From contig NZ_LMSG01000012.1 in the NCBI RefSeq assembly GCF_001428335.1, positions 64,659 to 128,658 of the forward strand: a DNA stretch of 64,000 nucleotides, given 5' to 3'. Made by a program: the position numbers and the translations under genes. Under the pieces are notes generated by a model, which worked only from the letters and a program-made list of their open reading frames with translations, did not search any database and was not told the DNA's origin. Origin of the DNA: Arthrobacter sp. Soil762. Its GTDB lineage: Bacteria; Actinomycetota; Actinomycetes; Actinomycetales; Micrococcaceae. Positions 54,302-63,275 of this stretch are shown in pieces. Position 1 is the first letter of the stretch. Each line of letters opens with the position of its first letter.

Positions 54302-55009
54302 ATGACGTCCTGGAACACCCTCCCCCGCGCAGCCTTCGATCTCGAAACCACCGGACGGAATTCGCGTGCCGCGCGGATCGTCACAGCGTCGGTCACCGTG
54401 GTGGACCACAAGGGGGACGTCATCACCGAACACGAATGGCTGGCCGATCCCGGTGTCGAAATCCCTACCGAGGCCAGCGATATCCACGGCATCACCACGG
54501 AGCAGGCCCGGCGTGAGGGACGGCCGGCCCATGAAGTCACCGGGGAGCTCGCCACGGTCCTGCAGGACCTGTTCGACGCCGGAATTCCGGTCATTGCCTT
54601 CAACGCCAGCTACGACTTCACCGTCCTGGCCGCTGAGTCCGCCCGTTACGGCGTCCGGCAGTTGAGCCGGTTCCCTGTCCTGGACCCGTTCATCATGAAC
54701 AAGCAGGTGGACCGGTACCGCAAGGGAAAGCGCACGTTGACGGCGTTGTGTGAGGAATACGGCATCACGCTGGACAACGCCCATACGTCGGCCGCGGATG
54801 CTTTGGCCACGCTCCGGATGCTGGATGCGATGGCCATCAAGTTTCCCAAGCTCAAGATGCCGGCCAGCCAGCTTCACGAACTGCAAAAGGACTGGGCTGT
54901 CAGCCAAGCTGCGGACTTCCAGAACTACCTGCGCAAGACCAAGCCCGCCGCCGTGATCGAAGGGGAATGGCCCGTCCTTCCACCGGAAGACGCCAGCGGC
55001 GACTTCTAG
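54302..55009 (+). CDS. DEDDh 3'-5' exonuclease (DNA pol III epsilon-like)
   Basis: 235 residues. ExoI motif FDLETTGRN (D13, E15), ExoII region IAFNASYDFTVL, and ExoIII HTSAADALATL (His and Asp) match the DEDDh exonuclease family (proofreading epsilon, ExoX). No BRCT or other domain; the C-terminus is a ~55-residue extension. Probably a stand-alone repair or editing exonuclease. Divergent from the ATL-adnAB operon with a 63-base gap, so they may share a control region. Confidence 0.92.
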   Translation: MTSWNTLPRAAFDLETTGRNSRAARIVTASVTVVDHKGDVITEHEWLADPGVEIPTEASDIHGITTEQARREGRPAHEVTGELATVLQDLFDAGIPVIAFNASYDFTVLAAESARYGVRQLSRFPVLDPFIMNKQVDRYRKGKRTLTALCEEYGITLDNAHTSAADALATLRMLDAMAIKFPKLKMPASQLHELQKDWAVSQAADFQNYLRKTKPAAVIEGEWPVLPPEDASGDF

Positions 55010-55315
55010 CTGAGAGCTAACTCACAATTAGGCCGGAACCGCGAACTGCCCCCGCCGGAACCCGCAGATTCGGCCACGCGGGCAGCATCCATTCATCAGA
55101 TGTTCAGGAAGAGTTTCGCTCAGCATTTAATTCGGTAAAATTCGCTTTGGAGCAAGGTTTTATTCGTCCGAAGGTGCTGAAAGCCGGAAATGAGATGATT
55201 AAGTTCAGCGGTAATCCCGCCCCGGCCGGCCAACATTTGGGAGCAAGGCGCCAGGCGCCACGCGTGCAGCCTTCGGCCCGGTTGAACTTATGACTCTGAT
55301 GAAAGTGACTTTCTC
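55010..55315. other. AT-richer leader region of the amino-acid importer
   Basis: 306 bases without a gene. It is AT-richer than its neighbours in 55130-55200 and has a TAAAAT box at 55136-55141, 16-17 bases behind TTTCGC/GTTTCG, a possible promoter. A GGCGCC-A-GGCGCC repeat sits at 55247-55259. A long leader of about 170 bases would precede the start codon. No known riboswitch is recognised. Confidence 0.4.
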
Positions 55316-56251
55316 ATGAAGACCAAAGCCATGAAGTGGCTGACCAGCGTTCCGGTCGCGGTTGCGCTGGCCGTCTCGCTGGCCGCCTGCGGCAGCGGGG
55401 CTGCCCAGCCGAGCGGCACGCCCACCGATGCCCTCGCCGGCAGCGACCAGCAGACGCTGGACAAGTACACCACCGCCGACGTCACGCCGTTGGACCAGAT
55501 CGACAAGACCAAGCTGGGCCTGAATACCGAAGGCAAGCTTGAAGTTGGCACGCTCTCCGATGCGCCGCCGAACATCTTCATCGACCCTGCCGGCAAGTTC
55601 ACCGGTTATGATAACGAGCTGCTGCGCGCCGTTGCCGGCAAGCTTGGCCTCGAGGTTGAGTTCGTAGCCACAGACTTCTCGGCGCTGCTCTCCCAGGTAC
55701 AGACCAAGCAGTTCGATGTGGGATCGTCCTCGATTTCCACCACAGAAGCCCGCCGCACCAACGTGGGCTTCACCAACGGCTACGACTTCGGCTTTATGGC
55801 AGTCGTTGCCAAGACCGACAGCGACGTCAAGGGTTTCGCAGACCTGGATGCCAATGTCCGCATCGGCGTCGTCCAGGGCACGGTCCAGGACGACTACGTC
55901 ACCAACACGCTGAAGCTTGAGCCGGTCCGTTTCAAGGACTACGCCACCGTGTACGCCAATGTGCGCAACGGCCAGATCGATGCCTGGGTTGCACCTTCGC
56001 AGCAGGCCACCGGCCAGGTGAAGGAAGGCGACGGCACTGTCATCGCCGAGTCCGTGGTGAACACCCAGAACTTCACCGCCTACGCCGTGAACAAGGACAA
56101 CAAGGCCCTGATCGACGCCTTGAACTCCGGGCTGGACGCTGTGATTGCCGACGGTACCTGGTCCAAGCTGACCAAGGAATGGTACCCGGACCGCGAGACC
56201 CCCGCCGACTGGAAGCCGGGAAGCAAAGCTGCTCCGGCTCCCCAGAGCTGA
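55316..56251 (+). CDS. Polar amino-acid-binding lipoprotein (SBP family 3)
   Basis: 311 residues. Lipobox LAAC with Cys25 follows a hydrophobic signal. The family-3 domain has GKLEVGTLSDAPPNIFIDP, TGYDNELLRAVAGKLGLEVEFV, and DVGSSSISTTEARRTNVGFTN, typical of receptors for amino acids. It binds the ligand outside the membrane for the permease/ATPase encoded next. The C-terminal end is Ala/Pro-rich. The exact amino acid is not determinable from sequence. Confidence 0.93.
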   Translation: MKTKAMKWLTSVPVAVALAVSLAACGSGAAQPSGTPTDALAGSDQQTLDKYTTADVTPLDQIDKTKLGLNTEGKLEVGTLSDAPPNIFIDPAGKFTGYDNELLRAVAGKLGLEVEFVATDFSALLSQVQTKQFDVGSSSISTTEARRTNVGFTNGYDFGFMAVVAKTDSDVKGFADLDANVRIGVVQGTVQDDYVTNTLKLEPVRFKDYATVYANVRNGQIDAWVAPSQQATGQVKEGDGTVIAESVVNTQNFTAYAVNKDNKALIDALNSGLDAVIADGTWSKLTKEWYPDRETPADWKPGSKAAPAPQS

Positions 56252-56268
56252 TCTGGGCCTACCCGCTT

Positions 56269-57033
56269 ATGGATCTCCTGGACCAGCTGGGTGAAACGTT
56301 CCTCAACTGGGAGGAAATGGCGAAAGTCGTTCCCTCCCTTCTCACGGTGGGCTTGCCCAACACCCTGATCCTGGCCTTGGCCTCGGGCATCCTCGGCTCC
56401 TTGCTGGGGCTGCTGCTCGCACTCATGGGTATTTCCCGGAATCCTGTGGCCCGCTGGGCAGCCCGGATCTACACCGACCTGTTCCGGGGCCTGCCCGCCA
56501 TTTTGGTGATTCTGGTGATCGGTATCGGGCTGAGCCCCATTGCCCGGGAACTCACCGGCAACCGGAACCCCTATCCGCTCGGGATCCTGGCGCTGACCCT
56601 GATCGCCGGCGCCTACATCGGCGAGATCTTCCGCTCCGGCATCCAGAGCGTGGAGAAGGGCCAGCTGGAGGCCTCGCGTGCCCTGGGCTTCAGCTATGGC
56701 AAGTCCATGCGCCTGGTGGTGGTGCCGCAGGGCATCCGTCGAGTCCTGCCTGCCCTGGTGAACCAGTTCATCTCGCTGCTGAAGGATTCCTCCCTGGTGT
56801 TCGTGCTGGGCCTGGCTGCCTCCGACCGCGAGATTTTCCGGATCGGTAACGACGCGATGGCCAACACGGGGAACCTTTCACCGCTGGTGGCCGCGGGCGT
56901 TCTGTATCTGATCCTGACCGTGCCGCTGACCCACTTCGTCAACTTCATCGACAACCGGCTCCGTACCGGCCGGCCGGAGAAGAAGGAACCGGACGAGCTG
57001 GCGGCACCTATCGGCAAGGGGGCACAGGCATGA
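56269..57033 (+). CDS. Polar amino-acid ABC permease
   Basis: 254 residues with five hydrophobic helices and the HEQ-type coupling region [25 protein letters not shown], as in His/Glu/Gln permeases. Start ATG 56269 ([10 protein letters not shown]); the open frame to 56179 lies inside the binding-protein gene. Its TGA overlaps the ATPase ATG by 4 bases. Single permease subunit, so presumably homodimeric. Confidence 0.92.
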   Translation: MDLLDQLGETFLNWEEMAKVVPSLLTVGLPNTLILALASGILGSLLGLLLALMGISRNPVARWAARIYTDLFRGLPAILVILVIGIGLSPIARELTGNRNPYPLGILALTLIAGAYIGEIFRSGIQSVEKGQLEASRALGFSYGKSMRLVVVPQGIRRVLPALVNQFISLLKDSSLVFVLGLAASDREIFRIGNDAMANTGNLSPLVAAGVLYLILTVPLTHFVNFIDNRLRTGRPEKKEPDELAAPIGKGAQA

Positions 57034-57767
57034 CGGAATTTACTTCCGGTACCCTGACCGGCAAGAACCTGCACCTTTCGTTCGGGCACAACCACGTGCT
57101 CCGCGGCATCGACCTCCACGTGGAGAAGGGCACCACGGCTTCGGTCATCGGTCCCTCCGGATCCGGAAAGTCGACGCTCCTGCGGGTCATGAACCGGCTG
57201 ATCGAACCGGACCAGGGCGACATCCTGCTGGATGGCCGGTCGGTCCTGAAGGACAACCCGGACGAGCTGCGCCAGCGGATCGGCATGGTGTTCCAGCAGT
57301 TCAACCTGTTCCCGCACAAGACCGTGTTGGACAACGTCTCGCTCGCGCTGCGCAAGCTCCGGAAGCTCTCCAACGAGCAGGCGCGCGCCGAAGCCCTGGA
57401 GCAGCTGGACCTGGTGGGCCTCAGGCACAAAGCTGACGCCCGCCCCGCCAACCTCTCCGGCGGCCAGCAGCAGCGTGTCGCAATCGCCCGTGCGTTGGCC
57501 ATGAAGCCTGAGGTGATGTTCTTTGACGAGGCCACCTCCGCCCTGGACCCCGAGCTCGTAAAGGGCGTCCTGGCGCTGATGACCGACCTCGCCAAGGGCG
57601 GCATGACCATGGTGGTGGTGACCCACGAAATGGGCTTCTCCCGCAACGTCTCAGACACCGTCACGTTTATGGACGCCGGCGTCGTGGTCGAATCGGGTCC
57701 GCCCGAGCAGATCTTCACGGCGCCCGCAACGGACCGCCTGAAGGGCTTCCTTTCGGACGTGCTGTAG
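57030..57767 (+). CDS. Amino-acid ABC transporter ATPase
   Basis: 245 residues. Walker [11 protein letters not shown]-loop FQQFNLFPH, signature [15 protein letters not shown], Walker [13 protein letters not shown], and H-loop VVVTHEMGF, as in GlnQ/HisP-type proteins. The ATG overlaps the permease stop. It ends 11 bases before the nested terminator at 57778-57849. Confidence 0.97.
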   Translation: MTEFTSGTLTGKNLHLSFGHNHVLRGIDLHVEKGTTASVIGPSGSGKSTLLRVMNRLIEPDQGDILLDGRSVLKDNPDELRQRIGMVFQQFNLFPHKTVLDNVSLALRKLRKLSNEQARAEALEQLDLVGLRHKADARPANLSGGQQQRVAIARALAMKPEVMFFDEATSALDPELVKGVLALMTDLAKGGMTMVVVTHEMGFSRNVSDTVTFMDAGVVVESGPPEQIFTAPATDRLKGFLSDVL

Positions 57768-57777
57768 ACGCACCAAC

Positions 57778-57849
57778 AGAAAATCCCCGTCTCCCGGACA
57801 TTTCCCCCACGCATTGTGCGGGGATTCGTCCGGGAGACGGGGATTTTCT
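57778..57849. terminator. Bidirectional terminator with 22-base perfect stem
   Basis: Arms 57778-57799 and 57828-57849 are exact complements with a 28-base loop that holds a smaller CCCCAC/GTG...GGGG stem. Both ends carry AAAA/TTTT runs, so both strands have a terminator-like U-run. It separates the ABC operon (plus) from the converging hemL gene (minus, stop at 57893). Confidence 0.85.
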
Positions 57850-57892
57850 TGCTTCAGCCGTTGCGGGCGCGCGTCAACGGCCGACGGCGGCG

Positions 57893-59212
57893 CTAGGCTT
57901 TCGCGGCAGCTGCAGCCTTCGCGGCGGCCGGGAGGGCGTCAAAGATCCTGTTCATCGCGGCGTCGTCGTGGGCGGCCGAGAGGAACCAGGCCTCGAAGAC
58001 CGACGGCGGCAGGTAAACGCCGGATTCCAGCATGGAGTGGAAGAACGGCGCGTACCGGAAGGTTTCCTGGGCCTGGGCGTCAGCGTAGTTGTGGACGCCG
58101 TTGGCGGACGTTCCGAACGCCACCGAGAAGAGGTTTCCGGCGAACTGGATCGAGTGGTCCACACCGGCGCTGTCCAGTGCCCCGGACAACGCAGAGGAAA
58201 GCTCCAGCGAGCGGGCGTCCACAAACGAGTAGACGTCGCGGGTGGCGTGCGTCAGCGTGGCTACGCCGGCTGCCATGGCCACGGGGTTCCCGGAGAGTGT
58301 CCCTGCCTGGTACACCGGGCCGAGGGGCGCGAGGTAGTCCATAACGTCGGCACGCCCGCCGAGGGCCGCCGTCGGCATTCCGCCGCCGATGACTTTTCCG
58401 AAGGTGAGCAGGTCAGGGGTCCACGGGTCCGTTGCGTCAGCAGCGCCGCCGGTGAGCCCCCAGTAGCCGGAGTAGCCGGTCCGGAAGCCGGTGAGCACTT
58501 CGTCCAGAATCAGCAGGGCGCCGTGCTCGCGGGTGATGCGGGACAGCCCCAGGTTGAAGCCCTCCCCCGGCGTCACCACGCCCATGTTGGCGGGGGCGGC
58601 TTCCGTGATGACGGCCGCGATGTTGGGCCCGTGCGCGGCAAAGGCGGCTTCGACGGCGGCGAGGTCGTTGTAGGGCAGGACCAGCGTTTCGGCGGCGGTG
58701 GCGGCCGTGACGCCGGCGGAACCGGGCAGCGCCAGGGTGGCAACACCGGATCCTGCAGCGGCAAGGAGCCCGTCGAGGTGGCCGTGGTAGCAGCCGGCAA
58801 ACTTGATGATCAGGTCGCGGCCGGTGAAGCCGCGGGCCAGGCGGACGGCCGTCATGGTGGCCTCGGTGCCGGTGGAGACCATACGGACGCGTTCGGCGGC
58901 CGGCACACGCTCCTGGACGATGGCTGCCAGGTTGGCCTCGTCCGGGGTGGACGCGCCGAAGGAGAGACCGCGGTCCACAGCCGCGTGGACCGCCTCCAGT
59001 ACGGCCGGGTGGGCGTGCCCCAGAAGGGCCGGGCCCCAGGAGCAGACCAGGTCGACGTACTCTTTGCCGTCGGCATCGGTCAGGTAGGGGCCCTGGGCCG
59101 ACACCATAAACCGCGGGGTTCCGCCCACCGAGCCGAAGGCACGGACGGGTGAGTTGACGCCACCGGGCATCAGGGTCTGGGCACGGGCGAAGAGGTCTTC
59201 GGAACGAGTCAT
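57893..59212 (-). CDS. hemL: Glutamate-1-semialdehyde 2,1-aminomutase HemL
   Basis: 439 residues, class-III PLP aminotransferase: [13 protein letters not shown] at the N-terminus, [23 protein letters not shown], and [12 protein letters not shown] carrying the PLP lysine. It makes 5-aminolevulinate from glutamate-1-semialdehyde in the C5 heme pathway. It is the last gene of the minus-strand hem cluster. ATG 59212 begins [12 protein letters not shown]-terminus is Ala-rich. Confidence 0.97.
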   Translation of the reverse strand: MTRSEDLFARAQTLMPGGVNSPVRAFGSVGGTPRFMVSAQGPYLTDADGKEYVDLVCSWGPALLGHAHPAVLEAVHAAVDRGLSFGASTPDEANLAAIVQERVPAAERVRMVSTGTEATMTAVRLARGFTGRDLIIKFAGCYHGHLDGLLAAAGSGVATLALPGSAGVTAATAAETLVLPYNDLAAVEAAFAAHGPNIAAVITEAAPANMGVVTPGEGFNLGLSRITREHGALLILDEVLTGFRTGYSGYWGLTGGAADATDPWTPDLLTFGKVIGGGMPTAALGGRADVMDYLAPLGPVYQAGTLSGNPVAMAAGVATLTHATRDVYSFVDARSLELSSALSGALDSAGVDHSIQFAGNLFSVAFGTSANGVHNYADAQAQETFRYAPFFHSMLESGVYLPPSVFEAWFLSAAHDDAAMNRIFDALPAAAKAAAAAKA

Positions 59213-59290
59213 GCCCCTATTCTTCCATCACGTGCGGTGGCATCCGGCGCCACGCCATGGTGCGGGCGCCGGATACAGTCGCCGCCTGCC

Positions 59291-60415
59291 TCAGCGGTCC
59301 GCGAGCATGTCCGCCAGCTTGTCTGCAACGAGGGGAGCCACCTTGGAACCGAACAGTTCGATGGAGCGCATCATCTGCTCGTGGGGCAGCGTGCCGCTGC
59401 TGTACTTCATCTCGAAGCGGTCCGCACCGAGGGTGCCCTTGAGCCGGGCGATCTTCGCCGCCACGGTCTCCGGGGAACCAATAAACAGGGCGCCGTCCTC
59501 GTCCGCCGCGGCTTCGAACTCGCCGCGCCCGGCCGGTCCCCAGCCGCGTTCCGCGCCGATCTTGTTCCGCATGGCGAGCCAGTGCGGGTAGTACTCCTCG
59601 AGGGCCTGCTCGTCAGTTTCGGCCACGTAGCCGGGCGAATGCACGGAGAGTGCCTGCGGTTCCTTACCGGCTTCGGCGAGGGTGCGGCGGTAGAGGTCGG
59701 CGTAGGGGCGGAAGCGCTCGGGCTCGCCGCCGATGATCGCCAGGACCATGGGGTACCCGTAGGTGGCCGTGCGGACGACGGATTGTGGTGAGCCGCCCAC
59801 TCCGATCCAGGTGGGAAGCAGGCGGCCTTCCACGTGCGGATAGACCATCTGACCCCGAAGCGACGCCCGGGTGCGGCCGTCCCAATTCACCGGGTTCTGG
59901 GACCGTACGCGGTCGTAGATGTCCAGCTTCTCCTCGAAGAGGGCGTCGTAGTCGCCCAGGTCGTAGCCAAAGAGCGGGAAGGACTCGGTGAACGAACCCC
60001 TGCCCAGGATCACTTCGGCGCGGCCGTTGGAGACGGCATCGAGTGTGGCGAAGCGCTGGAAGACGCGGATGGGATCGTCCGAGCTCAGGACCGTGACCGC
60101 ACTGCCGAGCCGGATGTTTTCCGTGGCCGTGGCGATGGCCGCGAGCACCACGTCCGGCGCACTGACGGCGAAGTCCCTGCGGTGGTGCTCCCCCACGCCG
60201 AAGGAGTGCAGTCCGACGGCGTCGGCCACCTTGGCCTGTTCCACCACCTGGCGCAGCACCTCGGCGTGGTGCTTGGGTGCGCCGTCGGCAGCCAGGTCGA
60301 CGTCGCCGAAGGTGCTGACGCCCAGCAGGATGGTGTCCGCGGGGACGGGGGCAGTGGGGTTGCCCGGGGTGGACGGAGTGGTTACGGAAGGCTCGCTGTT
60401 TTCATGCATACGCAT
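59291..60415 (-). CDS. LLM class flavin-dependent oxidoreductase
   Basis: 374 residues, luciferase-like TIM barrel: GVGEHHRRDFAVSAPDVVLA, LGSAVTVLSSDDPIRVFQRFA, and a C-terminal HEQMMRSIELFGSKV. It resembles putative FMN-dependent monooxygenases; substrate unknown. It lies between hemB and hemL on the same strand, 37 bases from hemB and 78 from hemL, so it is probably cotranscribed. ATG 60415 (MRMHENS) is chosen; ATG 60409 and GTG 60424 are alternatives. Confidence 0.88.
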   Translation of the reverse strand: MRMHENSEPSVTTPSTPGNPTAPVPADTILLGVSTFGDVDLAADGAPKHHAEVLRQVVEQAKVADAVGLHSFGVGEHHRRDFAVSAPDVVLAAIATATENIRLGSAVTVLSSDDPIRVFQRFATLDAVSNGRAEVILGRGSFTESFPLFGYDLGDYDALFEEKLDIYDRVRSQNPVNWDGRTRASLRGQMVYPHVEGRLLPTWIGVGGSPQSVVRTATYGYPMVLAIIGGEPERFRPYADLYRRTLAEAGKEPQALSVHSPGYVAETDEQALEEYYPHWLAMRNKIGAERGWGPAGRGEFEAAADEDGALFIGSPETVAAKIARLKGTLGADRFEMKYSSGTLPHEQMMRSIELFGSKVAPLVADKLADMLADR

Positions 60416-60452
60416 ACAAACCACCGAGCATCCGGAAACATTCCCTGCCGCG

Positions 60453-61433
60453 TCAGGATTCCTTGAGCCAGCCTGCTACTTCGGAGGCCCAGTAGGTCAG
60501 CACGGTGTTGGCGCCGGCCCGCTTGATGCCGAGGATGGATTCCGTGATGGCACCCCGCCGGTCGATCCAGCCATTGGCTGCGGCGGCCTCGATCATCGCG
60601 TATTCACCCGAGATCTGGTAGGCCGAGACGGGCACGGGACTCATGGCGGCGACGTCGGCCAGGATATCCAGGTAGCTCATGGCCGGCTTCACCATCACCA
60701 TGTCTGCGCCTTCCTCAAGATCCAGCTCCACCTCAAGGAGGGCTTCGCGGCGGTTGGCGGCGTCCATCTGGTAGGTGCGGCGGTCGCCCTTGAGCTGCGA
60801 ATCCACGGCTTCCCGGAAGGGACCGTAGAAGGCGGAGGCGTACTTGGCAGCGTAGGCCAGGATGACGGTGTTTTTGTGGCCGGATTCCTCAAGGGCCTGG
60901 CGGATCACGGCGATCTGGCCGTCCATCATGCCGGAGGGCCCCAGCACATGGGCTCCGGCGTCGGCCTGGGCCACCGCCATCTGGCCGTAGATCTCCAGCG
61001 TGGCGTCGTTGTCCACATAGCCGTCGGCGTCCAGGACGCCGCAGTGGCCGTGGTCGGTGAATTCGTCCAGGCAGACGTCGCCCATAATGACCAGGTCGTC
61101 GCCCACCTCGGCGCGGACGTCGCGGATGGCTTTATTGAGCACACCGTCCGGGTCCAGGGAGGCCGTGCCGCGGGCATCGCGCACGGCGGGAACGCCGAAC
61201 AGCATGATGCCGCCGACGCCCAGTTCCACGGCTTCCGCGGCGGCGCGCCTGAGCGAATCTGTGGTGTGCTGCACAACCCCGGGCATGGAGGAAATGGGCA
61301 AGGGCTCACTGAGGCCTTCACGGATGAACGCGGGCAGGATCAGGTCCGCCGGAGCCAGGCGGTATTCGGCGGTGAGACGGCGCATGGCGGGCGTGGTGCG
61401 GAGCCGGCGCGGGCGGTGGTTCGGAAAGCTCAT
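60453..61433 (-). CDS. hemB: Porphobilinogen synthase HemB
   Basis: 326 residues. Schiff-base lysines are in [18 protein letters not shown] and [15 protein letters not shown], with [15 protein letters not shown] (metal/Asp-rich region) and [10 protein letters not shown]. It condenses two 5-aminolevulinate molecules. The ATG overlaps the hemD stop by 4 bases (ATGA), so it is coupled to hemD. Confidence 0.97.
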   Translation of the reverse strand: MSFPNHRPRRLRTTPAMRRLTAEYRLAPADLILPAFIREGLSEPLPISSMPGVVQHTTDSLRRAAAEAVELGVGGIMLFGVPAVRDARGTASLDPDGVLNKAIRDVRAEVGDDLVIMGDVCLDEFTDHGHCGVLDADGYVDNDATLEIYGQMAVAQADAGAHVLGPSGMMDGQIAVIRQALEESGHKNTVILAYAAKYASAFYGPFREAVDSQLKGDRRTYQMDAANRREALLEVELDLEEGADMVMVKPAMSYLDILADVAAMSPVPVSAYQISGEYAMIEAAAANGWIDRRGAITESILGIKRAGANTVLTYWASEVAGWLKES

Positions 61434-62305
61434 CGGGTGTTCCCTTCGTTGGCAAATACGGTGCCCAGCGCGGCCACTATGCCGTCCGGGGTGGGGACTT
61501 GGGCGGTGGCGGCCACCGGAATGCCGAGTGCGGCAGCCTCTGCCGCCGTCGGGCGTCCGATGGCGATGAACCGGCAGCGGCCCAGCGGCAGCAGGGTCTC
61601 CGCGATGCGGCGGGCGGCGCTCGGCGAGGCGGCCACGACGGCGTCGAGCGTCCCGGCGTCGAGCTCTCGGCGGGTCTGCGACTGGCTGAGCTCACGGGGA
61701 GCGACAGGGTGGGAGATTCCGACGGCGGACGGCAGTTCCGCCTCCAGGCGGAGTTCTTGCCGGGCCGGGTAGTCCACGGTGTGGTAGGCCACAACTGCGG
61801 TGACGTCGGCGCCCTTGGCTGCCAGGCCATCGCGCAGTGCAGGGGCCGCGATGTCGGCCTGTGGCAACAGCACGCGCGCCGGCGCGGCGGTCCACAGTTC
61901 CACGAGTCCTTCGGCGGATTGGATATCCACCGGGGCCAGCGCCACAGGAATGCCCACGGCTTCCAGGATCCGCCGCGAAGACGGCCCGATCGTGGCCACA
62001 CGCATTCCCGCCGGCAGCAGTGCCGCCGGCGTGGTGCCGCGCTCAACCGCTTTTTCCACGAGCACACGCACCGTGGTGATGCTGCTGACCACCAGCCAGT
62101 CGAAGCCCCCGGCCACCAGATCATCCAGCGCGGCATCGAGGGCCAGCTGGTCCGCGGCCCGTTCGAAGTCGATGAGCGGCAGGAGCAGCGGTTCGGCCCC
62201 CAGGCCACCGAGCAGCGCGGCCAGCGGCCCGGCACGGTCGGCGCTACGGGTGATCAGGACGCGCCGGCCACCCAGAGCGCCCGCCAGGTCATCAGGAGGC
62301 GGCAA
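61430..62305 (-). CDS. hemD: Uroporphyrinogen-III synthase HemD
   Basis: 291 residues with the two-lobe HemD pattern: [45 protein letters not shown], and a C-terminal [16 protein letters not shown] and [15 protein letters not shown]. Low conservation is normal for this enzyme, but order confirms identity. TTG 62305 is chosen: no ATG/GTG exists in frame nearby, GGAG is 10 bases ahead, and it overlaps hemC by 14 bases. Confidence 0.92.
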   Translation of the reverse strand: MPPPDDLAGALGGRRVLITRSADRAGPLAALLGGLGAEPLLLPLIDFERAADQLALDAALDDLVAGGFDWLVVSSITTVRVLVEKAVERGTTPAALLPAGMRVATIGPSSRRILEAVGIPVALAPVDIQSAEGLVELWTAAPARVLLPQADIAAPALRDGLAAKGADVTAVVAYHTVDYPARQELRLEAELPSAVGISHPVAPRELSQSQTRRELDAGTLDAVVAASPSAARRIAETLLPLGRCRFIAIGRPTAAEAAALGIPVAATAQVPTPDGIVAALGTVFANEGNTR

Positions 62306-63275
62306 GGTCCGCGATCTCCGCGGCGCCGGCAGCCAGCAGGAGCTCGGCCACCTCGATGCCGAGCAGCGTGGCACCAACCTCGGTGAGACCGTCGGTTGCC
62401 TTCTTTTCGCGCACAGTCTTGGTGCCGTCCACGGCGCACACTGCCGCCTCGAGATACAGCATGCTGCCCTTGCGGTATGCGAAGGCACCCACGGGGGCGG
62501 CGCAGCCAGCCTCGAGGCGGGCCAGTACGGCACGCTCGGCGGTCACGGCGAGGCGGGTGTCCTCATCGTTGAGCGCGGCCAGGGCCTGCGCCAAAACACC
62601 CTGCGAACCCTCGGTGGAACCTGCCTTGCGCGGGGCGTCAGCCGTCCGGCATTCGATGGCCAGCGAACCCTGTCCGGGCGCCGGCAGCATCACGTCCATC
62701 TCGAAAAATTCGCTGACGGCGTCCAGGCGGCCGATGCGTTCCAGTCCTGCGGCGGCCAGTACGACGGCGTCCAGGTCACCCGGTGCGCCGGCGGCGTTTC
62801 CGGGCAGGCCGGGCACGCGGCCCAGGCGGGTTTCCACATTGCCTCGAATGTCCCGCACTTCCAGGTCAGGGCGGGCGGCACGCAACTGGGCAGCTCGGCG
62901 CGGAGAGCCGGTGCCCACCCTGGCGCCCTGCGGCAGATCAGCCAGCTTAAGGCCGTCGCGGGCGCACAGGACATCCCGTGCGTCGGCACGCTTGGGCGTT
63001 GCGGCGATGGTGAGGCCCGGTGCGGCGCCCGTCGGAAGGTCCTTGAGCGAGTGCACAGCGACATCGCAGGTGTCCTGCAGCAGGGCATCGCGCAACGCGG
63101 CGACAAACACCCCTGTGCCGCCCATCTGGGACAGCGATCCTGTCTTGACGTCGCCTTCCGTGGTGATGTGCACCAGCTCCACCGGGAAGCCTCCGACGGC
63201 GGCCAGCTGGTCCGCCGTCTGCTGCGTTTGGGTCAGGGCGAGCTTGCTGGCCCTGGTTCCGATCCTTACCGTCAC
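62292..63275 (-). CDS. hemC: Hydroxymethylbilane synthase HemC
   Basis: 327 residues: RIGTRASKLALTQTQQ at the N-terminus, LVHITTEGDVKT, HSLKDLPTGAAPGL, and the dipyrromethane-cofactor Cys in EAGCAAPVGAFA. It polymerises porphobilinogen to hydroxymethylbilane for HemD. GTG 63275 overlaps the hemH stop by 4 bases. Confidence 0.97.
   Translation of the reverse strand: MTVRIGTRASKLALTQTQQTADQLAAVGGFPVELVHITTEGDVKTGSLSQMGGTGVFVAALRDALLQDTCDVAVHSLKDLPTGAAPGLTIAATPKRADARDVLCARDGLKLADLPQGARVGTGSPRRAAQLRAARPDLEVRDIRGNVETRLGRVPGLPGNAAGAPGDLDAVVLAAAGLERIGRLDAVSEFFEMDVMLPAPGQGSLAIECRTADAPRKAGSTEGSQGVLAQALAALNDEDTRLAVTAERAVLARLEAGCAAPVGAFAYRKGSMLYLEAAVCAVDGTKTVREKKATDGLTEVGATLLGIEVAELLLAAGAAEIADLAAS

Noticed and set aside
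57968..59152. 394-codon plus-strand open frame
   Set aside because: Antisense to hemL; Gly/Val/Arg-rich with no motif.
59988..61772. 594-codon open frame on the plus strand across the LLM and hemB/hemD genes
   Set aside because: It is antisense to three clear genes and shows no domain; third-position GC bias explains its length.
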